Positions 54,659 through 64,000 of a DNA stretch of 64,000 nt are shown here, in pieces. The stretch's first letter is position 1. Every line of letters begins with the position of its first letter. Location of the stretch: NCBI RefSeq assembly GCF_023155745.1, contig NZ_JAKNUS010000006.1, positions 1-64,000 of the forward strand. Direction: 5' to 3'. This DNA is from Microbacterium kunmingense. Lineage in GTDB: Bacteria > Actinomycetota > Actinomycetes > Actinomycetales > Microbacteriaceae. The notes beneath the pieces were generated by a model. That model was not told where the DNA came from and did not search any database. It saw only the letters and a list, made by a program, of their open reading frames with translations. The position numbers and the translations under genes were made by a program.

Positions 54659-55783
54659 GTGACCGTCAGCCTACCGCCGGACCCGCCCGGAGCCCTGCGC
54701 CTCACCGGGGTCGTGCCCGAGTTGATCGCGGCGCTCGCAGGTTCCTCCGACCGGTTCGCTCCCGCGCGGAGCGCGATCATTTGCGTGGTCGACGGACTCG
54801 GTGCGCACAACCTACGAGCCCGTGCCGGTCACGCCAGATACCTCACGGCGGCGATGTCGAAGCGGGATGTCGCGCGCACCGTGTTCCCCTCCACCACCGC
54901 CGCGGCGCTGACGAGCCTCCTGACCGGGACCGAGCCCGGCATCCACGGCATCGTCGGCTACCGGGCGCTGGTGCCCGACACCGGCGAGGTGCTCAACCAG
55001 CTGCGGGGATGGGACACCCACGGACTGCCGGTGAGCTGGCAGCGCGCGGCGCCTCTGTTCGGGCGCGAAGCCGACGCCGGCCGGCCGACGTTCTTCGTCT
55101 CCAAGCCCGAGTACACCGGCACGGGCTTCACCGAGGCGACGATGCGCGGTGCCGCGGCGGTGCCGGCCGAGGACTTCGTCGACCGGGTCGACCTCGCCGT
55201 CGACCTTGCGACCCGGCACGCAGGCGCCCTCATCTACCTCTACACGCCCGAACTCGACGGGATCGGGCATCGTCGTGGCTGGGAGTCCGACGAGTGGACG
55301 GTCGGGCTGGAGGACGTCGACGCCGCCCTCGCCCGGCTGGGCGGGGCGCTGCCGGTCGGTGTGGGGGCGGTCGTCACCGCCGACCACGGGATGGTCGACG
55401 TCCCCCGGCACCGGCATCGCCTGCTGGGGGAGGGGAGCCCGCTGATCGAGCGCGTGGCGCAGATCGGCGGTGAGCCGCGGATGCTGCATCTGTACACCGA
55501 TCCGGGGGCAGCCGGCGTCGTCGCCGAGGCGTGGCGAGCGGCCGAGTCCTCCCACGCGTGGATCCTCACGAGAGACGAGGCCGTCGCGAGCGGCCTGTTC
55601 GGCGAGGTCGATCGCGCGGTGCTGCCGCGGATCGGTGACGTCCTCATCGCCGCGCGCGGAGCCACCGCCTACTACGACGACCGCGACCCCGAACGCACGG
55701 GACAGCAGATGGTCGGACAGCACGGCTCTCTCACCGACGCCGAGCGGATCGTTCCCCTGATCCGACTGGGCGCCTTCGCGTGA
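54659..55783 (+). CDS. Alkaline phosphatase superfamily nucleotide pyrophosphatase/phosphodiesterase
   Basis: A 374-residue type I phosphodiesterase/nucleotide pyrophosphatase-like protein. The metal site begins in [16 protein letters not shown]. The nucleophile Thr is in [15 protein letters not shown], and later ligands are in [13 protein letters not shown] and [15 protein letters not shown]. It lacks a signal peptide if it starts at GTG 54659, which is preferred because CAGACT lies 7 bases upstream; ATG codons at 54596/54602 would add an unconserved extension. Substrate is unknown. Confidence 0.85.
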   Translation: MTVSLPPDPPGALRLTGVVPELIAALAGSSDRFAPARSAIICVVDGLGAHNLRARAGHARYLTAAMSKRDVARTVFPSTTAAALTSLLTGTEPGIHGIVGYRALVPDTGEVLNQLRGWDTHGLPVSWQRAAPLFGREADAGRPTFFVSKPEYTGTGFTEATMRGAAAVPAEDFVDRVDLAVDLATRHAGALIYLYTPELDGIGHRRGWESDEWTVGLEDVDAALARLGGALPVGVGAVVTADHGMVDVPRHRHRLLGEGSPLIERVAQIGGEPRMLHLYTDPGAAGVVAEAWRAAESSHAWILTRDEAVASGLFGEVDRAVLPRIGDVLIAARGATAYYDDRDPERTGQQMVGQHGSLTDAERIVPLIRLGAFA

Positions 55784-55797
55784 GCGGTGCGGTGAGC

Positions 55798-56841
55798 TCA
55801 GTCCTCGCCGCGTGCGCCGAAGACGATCTCGTCCCAGGAGGGCATGGAGGTCCGCCCCTTTCGGCGGCCCGCCGCCTCGGCCAGATGGGGCGATGACGCA
55901 CCCCTGTCGGTAGGCGCATCGTCGTCGGACGGCTCGGGCGTCTCGGCGTACCCCGGCTCGAGAGCATCGAAGAGCGCGACCGGCTGCGAAGCGGCGACGC
56001 GTTCCCGCGCCTCGTCGGCGCCGGGGAGCGGTTCGCGCTGACCGCGGCGGCGCCGCAATGCCTCGAGCAGGTCGGCGGTCTCGGCAGAGGTCACAGCCGG
56101 TTCGGTCGCGCGCTTGATCGCGGCCTGCTGGACGGCGGGGGCGACGGGCGCCGGGATCTCCGGCTGCTCGAGATCGGCCTCGGGGGGACGGCGCGGCCCG
56201 AATGCGCCGCTGTCGAAGCGGGAGTCGTCCTTGGCCGGGGCGGTGTCCAGCGCGCGCAGCCGCGGGATCAGTCCCTCGGGCAGAGAGCCCTGTCGTGACA
56301 GCTGGATCGCGTCGGCGTTGAGCGGCGACAGGGTGCTGCGGCGCGGGTCGAAGCTCCATCGCGCGTCATGGTCGACGCTGTTCGCGGTGAATTCGAGCTT
56401 GACGATCCAGCCCGACGGCTCCTTCCAGCTCGTCCAGCGCTCGCCGATCGCACCCGCTTCGTGCAGCTTGCCGCGCACCGCCGCGCCGAAGGTGGGGTGA
56501 GCGTCGTGCTCGAGCTGGCCGCCCAGCAGGACCGGCACGGCCAGTGCCTGCCCGACCACGTGGTCGCGTTCAGCGAGCACCGGGCCCTCGAAGCGGGTCA
56601 CGTCTTCCACGCGGCATCCCAGCAGCGTCGCCACCTCGGTCGCCGACAGCCCGGCACGGATGTGCGACTGGATCTCGCGGGGACTGGGGCGGACGGTCTG
56701 GCCGTCGGGGTCGCGATCACGCCGCGTGCGGCGCAGCTCGTTGCGCAGCACCTCATCGACGGGCAGCGAGAACCGGTCGCCCGATTCGGTCGCGAGGACG
56801 AGTCTGTCGTCCTCGGTTCCGATCACCTTGAGCTGTTCCAT
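55798..56841 (-). CDS. sepH: Septation protein SepH (DUF3071)
   Basis: A 347-residue actinobacterial cell-division protein that promotes FtsZ assembly. The N-terminal DUF3071 domain starts MEQLKVIGTEDDRLVLATE, with a helix-turn-helix-like segment SHIRAGLSATEVATLLGCRVEDVTRFEG-type region and RWTSWKEPSGWIVKLEF. The C-terminal half is disordered and ends with the conserved SMPSWDEIVFG. ATG 56841 follows GGAGAGG; upstream in-frame ATG 56874 is less likely. Confidence 0.93.
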   Translation of the reverse strand: MEQLKVIGTEDDRLVLATESGDRFSLPVDEVLRNELRRTRRDRDPDGQTVRPSPREIQSHIRAGLSATEVATLLGCRVEDVTRFEGPVLAERDHVVGQALAVPVLLGGQLEHDAHPTFGAAVRGKLHEAGAIGERWTSWKEPSGWIVKLEFTANSVDHDARWSFDPRRSTLSPLNADAIQLSRQGSLPEGLIPRLRALDTAPAKDDSRFDSGAFGPRRPPEADLEQPEIPAPVAPAVQQAAIKRATEPAVTSAETADLLEALRRRRGQREPLPGADEARERVAASQPVALFDALEPGYAETPEPSDDDAPTDRGASSPHLAEAAGRRKGRTSMPSWDEIVFGARGED

Positions 56842-57117
56842 GCGAACGCCTCTCCGACTCAGCAGTGCCGCCATGGTGTCACAGCGAGGCCTCGGGGCCG
56901 GGAATATCGTGCGCGTGGCGCATGTTCCGGTGGGTGATCGTCGCCCCCACGCGCCTGGGGCGGCATCCGATCACCCGCAGGCGCGCTCGTGGGCGTCCGA
57001 ACCGGCCGCTGCAGGTCCTGGGACGGCATTTGCGAAATGCCCCCCGGTCATGCAAACTATGGCCGCCTGTTCAGGCCAGGTGCACCCGAGAATCACCGGA
57101 AGTAGAGATCCCCCCGC
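56842..57117. other. Longest gene-free stretch (sepH/DUF4193 divergent region)
   Basis: 276 bases between divergent starts. The sepH Shine-Dalgarno (GGAGAGG on the minus strand) and GGAAG before the DUF4193 ATG are visible. I see no RNA gene, terminator or clear operator. Confidence 0.5.
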
Positions 57118-57411
57118 ATGGCAACCGACTACGACGCCCCCCGCAAGACCGAAGACGACAGCGAGTCGATCGAGGCGCTCAAGGAGCGTGTCCCCGACAA
57201 GATGTCCGGTTCGGTGGACGTCGAGGACGCCGACAACCCCTCGGGCTTCGAGCTGCCCGGCGCCGACCTGTCCGACCTCGAGCTGGATGTCGTCGTGCTC
57301 CCTCCGCAGGAGGACGAGTTCACCTGCATGAACTGCTTCCTCGTCAAGCACCGCTCCCAGCTGGACCACGAGGGCGGCGACGGACCGATCTGCCGGGAGT
57401 GCGCGGCGTAA
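57118..57411 (+). CDS. DUF4193 protein
   Basis: A 97-residue acidic protein found throughout actinobacteria (Rv2699c type). The body is acidic (PGADLSDLELDVVVLPPQEDEF). The C terminus carries TCMNCFLVKHRSQL and ICRECAA, two CxxC pairs likely to bind zinc. Function is unknown. ATG follows GGAAG. Its last 68 bases overlap the convergent DUF3093 gene. Confidence 0.92.
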   Translation: MATDYDAPRKTEDDSESIEALKERVPDKMSGSVDVEDADNPSGFELPGADLSDLELDVVVLPPQEDEFTCMNCFLVKHRSQLDHEGGDGPICRECAA

Positions 57412-57898
57412 CCGGCTCGGCATCTCCCCGTCGTGCCCGATCGATGGCGGCGATCAAGCGGTCAGGCGTGCGGGTCGAGATGACCCACGACGGCACCGGA
57501 TCATCAGGATCTTCGAGCGGGATGACCACGACAGGGTCGATCCCGCCGCGGATGAGGTGCCACGCACGAGGGTGAAGGTCCACCCCGCGTTTGCGGCGGG
57601 CCTCGTCGCCGGTGAACCCCTGGGCATCGCCCAGGTGGCGCACCTCGATGCGGGCACGGCCGGCCCGCAGCATCCCGTCGCCACCGACCTCCACCACCGG
57701 CGAGGCGGCCACCAGCAAGACGACGACGAGGGCCGCCACGCCGGCCCCCACCGCCAGGGCGACCGTGGCATCGACAGGGGTGAACACCAGTGCGGCCATC
57801 GGTCCGCACAGGGCGGCGGCGACCAGCAGCCACAGGCTCGGACCCAGTCTTTCCCGGTAGAGCACGGCCTGCTCGCCGCTGCGGCGTGGCTCGGACAT
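57344..57898 (-). CDS. DUF3093 membrane protein
   Basis: A 184-residue protein, with VLYRERLGPSLWLLVAAALCG at the N terminus, two hydrophobic helices (about 22-65) and a soluble C-terminal domain (VEVGGDGMLRAGRARIEVRHLG...HLIRGGIDPVVVIPLEDPDDPVPSW). It matches the actinobacterial DUF3093 family encoded opposite dut. The last 20 or so residues are basic and encoded opposite the DUF4193 gene. ATG 57898 has GAGGG at good distance. ATG 57904 is too close to it. Confidence 0.88.
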   Translation of the reverse strand: MSEPRRSGEQAVLYRERLGPSLWLLVAAALCGPMAALVFTPVDATVALAVGAGVAALVVVLLVAASPVVEVGGDGMLRAGRARIEVRHLGDAQGFTGDEARRKRGVDLHPRAWHLIRGGIDPVVVIPLEDPDDPVPSWVISTRTPDRLIAAIDRARRGDAEPVTPRTPGRSVRRRPRGPAGSGA

Positions 57899-57904
57899 GT
57901 GCAT

Positions 57905-57910
57905 TACCCT
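57905..57910 (+). promoter_or_regulatory. Putative -10 element of dut (leaderless)
   Basis: TACCCT is followed by 6 bases and the dut GTG at 57917. On the opposite strand the same bases form part of the DUF3093 ribosome-binding region. Confidence 0.4.
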
Positions 57911-57916
57911 CGTTGC

Positions 57917-58369
57917 GTGACTGAAACCGTGGACGTCCTCATTATCGCCCCCGACGTTCCGGCCTACTCCCACCCCGGTGATGCGGGAGCGGATCTGGTG
58001 TCCGCCGAGGCCGTCCGGCTCGAGCCCGGACAGCGCGCCCTCGTGGGGACCGGCGTGCGCATCGCCCTCCCCGACGGCTACGCCGCCTTCGTCGTCCCGC
58101 GCAGCGGTCTGGCCGCGAAGCACGGGATCACCATCGTCAACGCACCGGGCACCGTCGACGCCGGCTATCGCGGCGAGATCAAGGTCGCCCTGCTGAACAC
58201 CGACCGTGAGCACGCCTTCGACATCGCCCCGGGCGACCGGATCGCCCAGCTCATCGTCATGCCCGTCACCCGGGCGGCATTCATCCCGGTCGACGACCTC
58301 CCCGACAGCGTCCGCGGCGCGGGGGGATTCGGTTCGACCGGCTACCAGAAGGATGGAGCGACGGCATGA
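57917..58369 (+). CDS. dut: Deoxyuridine 5'-triphosphate nucleotidohydrolase (dUTPase)
   Basis: A 150-residue trimeric dUTPase converting dUTP to dUMP, keeping uracil out of DNA and feeding thymidylate synthesis. All five motifs are present: HPGDAGADLVS (1), PRSGLAAKHGI (2), NAPGTVDAGYRGEIKVALLN (3), RIAQLIVMPV (4) and RGAGGFGSTGY (5). GTG start directly follows a -10 hexamer. It overlaps the DUF3710 gene by 4 bases. Confidence 0.96.
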   Translation: MTETVDVLIIAPDVPAYSHPGDAGADLVSAEAVRLEPGQRALVGTGVRIALPDGYAAFVVPRSGLAAKHGITIVNAPGTVDAGYRGEIKVALLNTDREHAFDIAPGDRIAQLIVMPVTRAAFIPVDDLPDSVRGAGGFGSTGYQKDGATA

Positions 58370-58962
58370 CCGACGCCACACCGCAGAACTCCCCGAAGAG
58401 CGCGCCCGCCGATCGGGCCACGGAGGGCCCGTTCGACGAGGCCGAGGCCAACCCGGTCCGCCCGTACATCGATCTCGGCGGCATCAAGGTGCTCCCCCGG
58501 GAGGGCCTGAATCTGCGCCTGGAGGTCGAGGAGCAGACCAAGCGCATCGTGGCGGTCGGGCTGGACTACGCCGACTCGACCCTTCAGATCCAGCCCTTCG
58601 CGGCGCCCCGTTCCGCGGGTCTCTGGGAGGAGACGCGGGAGCAGATCCGACAGCAGATCCGACAGCAGGGCGGCCGGGTGGAAGAGCGCGAGGGGCCGCT
58701 CGGGCCGGAGCTGCTCGCCGAGGTGCCCGTGGTCGCCGGACCCGACGGCGGCGCGGGCAAACGCATCGCGCGTTTCGTCGGGGTCGACGGACCCCGCTGG
58801 TTCCTCCGGGGTGTGATCGGCGGAGCGGCCGCGGCCGACGTCGAGGCGGCCGCCAAGGTCGAAGACCTCTTCCGCTCCATCGTGGTGGTGCGAGGCACGT
58901 CGCCGATGCCCCCGCGCGATCTGATCCCGCTTCGCATGCCGGCGACGCCGGGTACCGCGTGA
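58366..58962 (+). CDS. DUF3710 protein
   Basis: A 198-residue protein of an actinobacterial family encoded next to dut (Rv2696c type). It has YIDLGGIKVLPREGLNLRLEVEE and GVDGPRWFLRGVIGG-type conserved segments, with no known domain or motif for catalysis and no membrane helix. Function is unknown. It is translationally coupled to both dut (ATGA) and the DUF3159 gene (GTGA). Confidence 0.9.
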   Translation: MTDATPQNSPKSAPADRATEGPFDEAEANPVRPYIDLGGIKVLPREGLNLRLEVEEQTKRIVAVGLDYADSTLQIQPFAAPRSAGLWEETREQIRQQIRQQGGRVEEREGPLGPELLAEVPVVAGPDGGAGKRIARFVGVDGPRWFLRGVIGGAAAADVEAAAKVEDLFRSIVVVRGTSPMPPRDLIPLRMPATPGTA

Positions 58963-59738
58963 GCGACGCCACCTCGGGGAACGGCGGGCCCGACCCCGAA
59001 CCGGCGCCCGCCACCGGCGAACCGCGCGCGTCGGACCTGCTCGGTGCGGCGCTCGGCGGAGCGGCCAAGCGGGCGGGCCTGGACCCCGCGCAGCAGGGAA
59101 GTACAGGCCGGGTCGTCTGGTCGGCGATGGGTGGCTGGCGCGGCGTTCTGGAGTCGGTGCTTCCGAGTTTGACGTTCATCCTGACCTACACGCTCGTTCC
59201 CGGCGACACCCGGGAGAAGCTCCTTCCCGCCCTCGCGGTCTCGGTGGGGATCGCGGCGGTGTTCACGATCGTGCGTCTCATCCAGAAGTCGCCGCCCTCC
59301 GCAGCGATCGGGGGCCTGGTCGCGGCAGGAGTGGCTGCGGGGCTGGCGCTCATCACCGGAAACCCCTCGGACAACTTCGTCCCCGGCTTCATCACCAACG
59401 CCCTGTACGGCACGGCGCTCCTGGTCTCCGCCCTCGTCGGATGGCCGATCATCGGTCTCGCCGTCGGCTTCCTCGTGGGCGAGGGAACACGGTGGCGGAT
59501 GGACCGACGCAAGCGCCGGGCCTTCTTCTGGCTGACGATCGCCTGGGCTGCCCTGTTCGCCGCGCGTCTGGCCGTGCAGTTCCCCATCTATCTGACCTCG
59601 CTGGATGAAAGTCAGCGCGACAGTGCGGTCGCGCTCCTGGGCACGCTCAAGCTCGTGATGGGCATCCCGTTGTTCGCTCCGCTGCTGGCGGTCACCTGGC
59701 TGGTGGTGCGCGCCCTCTATCCCCCCGCCCCCAAGTGA
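58959..59738 (+). CDS. DUF3159 membrane protein
   Basis: A 259-residue protein. After about 55 polar residues come several hydrophobic helices (SVLPSLTFILTYTLVPG, LLPALAVSVGIAAVFTIVRLI, AAIGGLVAAGVAAGLALITG and others) and a GFLVGEGTRWRMDRRKRRAF loop, the DUF3159 pattern (Rv2693c type). Function is unknown. GTG start overlaps the DUF3710 stop by 4 bases. Confidence 0.9.
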   Translation: MSDATSGNGGPDPEPAPATGEPRASDLLGAALGGAAKRAGLDPAQQGSTGRVVWSAMGGWRGVLESVLPSLTFILTYTLVPGDTREKLLPALAVSVGIAAVFTIVRLIQKSPPSAAIGGLVAAGVAAGLALITGNPSDNFVPGFITNALYGTALLVSALVGWPIIGLAVGFLVGEGTRWRMDRRKRRAFFWLTIAWAALFAARLAVQFPIYLTSLDESQRDSAVALLGTLKLVMGIPLFAPLLAVTWLVVRALYPPAPK

Positions 59739-59741
59739 TAC

Positions 59742-59765
59742 ATTTATCTTGACGTCGAGATAAAT
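59742..59765. promoter_or_regulatory. 24-base near-perfect palindrome upstream of acnA
   Basis: The 8-base arms ATTTATCT (59742-59749) and AGATAAAT (59758-59765) flank TGACGTCG. Eleven of twelve base pairs of the dyad are complementary. It is far more AT-rich than its surroundings and lies 108 bases upstream of the acnA start. A TTGACG within it could be a -35. It is a likely operator; the protein is not identified. Confidence 0.65.
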
Positions 59766-59776
59766 TGTGCGTTGCG

Positions 59777-59799
59777 GGCTAAGGCTCGCCTTGCTAGCC
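59777..59799. promoter_or_regulatory. Second inverted repeat upstream of acnA (possible iron box)
   Basis: GGCTAAGGC (59777-59785) faces GCCTTGCTAGCC (59788-59799) imperfectly. The core AGGCTCGCCT resembles DtxR/IdeR iron boxes but many consensus positions differ, so assignment is tentative. Iron control would suit the Fe-S enzyme aconitase. Confidence 0.25.
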
Positions 59800-59872
59800 G
59801 CCACACCGACGGCCAGCGAAGATGGGGATGCGGGGACTGCTCGCGTCCTCGCGGCCGACGAAGGAGACAGAC

Positions 59873-62695
<2,823 letters not shown>

Positions 62696-62709
62696 GCATC
62701 ACCGACGAG

Positions 62710-62741
62710 GCGCCCGGCCGGGGTCGAAACCGGCCGGGCGC
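62710..62741 (+). terminator. Stem-loop after acnA
   Basis: A perfect 12-base-pair GC-rich stem (62710-62721 with 62730-62741) begins 15 bases after the acnA stop. Only a short T run follows, so it may be an atypical intrinsic terminator. Confidence 0.65.
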
Positions 62742-62768
62742 TTCCGCGTCGCCCGGTCCCGGGCGGCG

Positions 62769-62775
62769 TTAGACT
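62769..62775 (+). promoter_or_regulatory. Putative -10 element of dxs
   Basis: TTAGACT between the acnA hairpin and dxs gives a leader of about 55-60 bases. It suggests that dxs has its own promoter. Confidence 0.4.
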
Positions 62776-62837
62776 CGCACCACGCGCATCCGTCACCTCG
62801 ACCCGGGGACGACGGATCGCCCGGCGAAAGGAGACCG

Positions 62838-64000
62838 GTGGCGATTCTCGACACGATCTCGAACCCTCGTGACCTCGACGGGCTCAGCATCGAGCAGCTC
62901 AACGAACTGGCCGCGGAGATCCGCGCGTTCCTGGTCGACAACGTCTCCCGCACCGGCGGGCATCTCGGCCCGAATCTCGGAGCGGTGGAGCTCACCATCG
63001 CGCTGCACCGGGTCTTCGACTCACCCGATGACCCGGTGATCTTCGACACCGGGCATCAGTCCTACGTGCACAAGCTCCTGACGGGCCGTCAGGACTTCTC
63101 GCTCCTCAGGTCTCGGGGGGGACTTGCGGGCTACCCCCAGCGTTCGGAGAGCATCCACGACGTCGTGGAGTCCTCGCATGCGTCCAGTTCCCTCAGCTGG
63201 GCGGACGGGGTCTCGCGGGCGCTCAGTCGCACCGGACGCCGCGATCGTCACGTGGTGGCCGTCGTCGGCGACGGCTCCCTCACGGGCGGCATGACGTGGG
63301 AGGCCCTGAACAACATCACCGACGACAACGACCGGAACCTCGTCATCATCGTCAACGACAACGGACGGTCGTATGCACCGACGATCGGCGGCATGGCGCG
63401 GTTCCTCAACCGCGTTCGCACGACCGAGGGGTACGAGACGCTGGCGCGGGGATCGGCCGACCTCTTCCGCCGCCTCGGCCCGGCCGCCCGCGCTCTGTAC
63501 CGCGGGGTCCGCGGCGGGACGCACGGGTTCCTGGCGCGCTTCATCAACAACGAGGCGCTGTATTCCAATCTCGACATCAAGTATCTCGGTCCCGTCGACG
63601 GTCATGACCTCGAGGCCATGATCGAGACGCTGGAACTGGCGAAGGCGCACGGCGCGCCGGTCATCGTCCACGCCATCACCGAGAAGGGGCGCGGCTACGA
63701 GCCCGCCCGCAACGACGAGGCCGATCAGTTCCATGCCGTCGGACGCATCGATCCGGTCACCGGCGAGCCGCTGGGCGGCGGGTCGGGGATGGCGTGGACC
63801 GATGTCTTCGCCGCGGAACTCGTCGCGGTCGGTGAGGAGCGACCGGAGATCATCGGGATGACGGCGGCGATGCTCCGTCCGACCGGCATGCTGCCCTTCG
63901 CCCAGCGGTTCCCCGACCGTGTCTACGACGTCGGCATCGCCGAGCAGCACGCCGCCGCGTCCGCTGCCGGGTTGGCGTTCGGCGGCCTGCATCCGGTCGT
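62838..64000 (+). CDS. dxs: 1-deoxy-D-xylulose-5-phosphate synthase (N-terminal part)
   Basis: The frame runs from GTG 62838 (AAAGGAGA upstream) to the window edge, giving the first 387 residues of about 640. This ThDP enzyme makes DXP from pyruvate and glyceraldehyde 3-phosphate, first step of the MEP isoprenoid pathway. Seen: SRTGGHLGPNLGAVELTIALH, DTGHQSYVHKLLTGR, ThDP motif VVGDGSLTGGMTWEALNN with IIVNDNGRSYAPT, KYLGPVDGHD, and the start of the pyrimidine domain YDVGIAEQHA. Truncated only by the window. Confidence 0.96.
   Translation, partial: MAILDTISNPRDLDGLSIEQLNELAAEIRAFLVDNVSRTGGHLGPNLGAVELTIALHRVFDSPDDPVIFDTGHQSYVHKLLTGRQDFSLLRSRGGLAGYPQRSESIHDVVESSHASSSLSWADGVSRALSRTGRRDRHVVAVVGDGSLTGGMTWEALNNITDDNDRNLVIIVNDNGRSYAPTIGGMARFLNRVRTTEGYETLARGSADLFRRLGPAARALYRGVRGGTHGFLARFINNEALYSNLDIKYLGPVDGHDLEAMIETLELAKAHGAPVIVHAITEKGRGYEPARNDEADQFHAVGRIDPVTGEPLGGGSGMAWTDVFAAELVAVGEERPEIIGMTAAMLRPTGMLPFAQRFPDRVYDVGIAEQHAAASAAGLAFGGLHPV

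Overview
This is about 64 kb of a high-GC (roughly 70%) actinobacterial chromosome. Gene content, gene order, many GTG starts and several actinobacteria-only families (RbpA, SepH, PafB/PafC, DUF4193, DUF3093, DUF3710, DUF3159, DUF7455, HelY) point to Microbacteriaceae, most likely Microbacterium or a close relative. Coding density is very high. The longest stretch without a gene is about 276 bases (56842-57117). Many genes overlap by 4 bases (ATGA/GTGA) in operons or overlap tail-to-tail with a convergent neighbour. At least a dozen genes have a TANNNT -10 hexamer 6-8 bases before the start codon, so they are probably transcribed without a leader.

Layout. 1-119: right end of an IS481-family insertion sequence abutting serB at a CTAG site. 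0.1-5.3 kb: serB, divergent glycogen genes glgC/glgA, an orphan ABC ATPase, rpmE2, a DEDDh exonuclease. 5.3-8.3 kb: alpha/beta hydrolase, CGNR regulator divergent from an EamA exporter, Lrp/AsnC regulator. 8.4-20.6 kb: a branched-chain amino acid block, with the bkdABC dehydrogenase, a Tat-exported phosphoesterase, a TetR regulator, then a five-gene operon (accD1-accA1-acyl-CoA dehydrogenase-MaoC-CitE) matching the mycobacterial Rv2495c-Rv2502c arrangement. 20.6-27.2 kb: phosphatase, sirtuin, SpoU methyltransferase, SGNH hydrolase, helicase, ferritin-like/VIT1 fusion, tRNA-Leu(GAG). 27.3-40.7 kb: M20 peptidase, uppP, PAC2, then the operon-like series HAD-trmI-FKBP-pafB-pafC-tatA-tatC-helY-lnt, with convergent rbpA. 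In many actinobacteria the Pup-proteasome genes lie between trmI and pafBC. Here trmI and the FKBP gene are 9 bases apart. 40.8-46.7 kb: GDPD, SPFH and NfeD, SDR, S9 peptidase, HdeD-like protein. 46.8-49.6 kb: ATP-grasp gene divergent from two overlapping alanine-racemase-like genes. 49.6-64 kb: DUF7455, parE, parC, a phosphodiesterase, sepH, DUF4193/DUF3093, dut, DUF3710, DUF3159, acnA and the first part of dxs.

Most interesting observation: the two overlapping racemase-like genes at 47839-49613 are complementary. The first has lost most of the TIM barrel and the PLP-binding lysine (Asn63 instead) but keeps the C-terminal domain with the catalytic tyrosine. The second keeps a full barrel with the lysine but has lost the catalytic tyrosine and methionine from its C-terminal domain. 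Alanine racemase builds each active site from the barrel of one subunit and the C-domain of the other, so the pair looks like an obligate heteromeric amino-acid racemase. It sits back-to-back with an ATP-grasp ligase-like gene, which suggests a D-amino-acid supply-and-attachment module. This is inference from sequence only.
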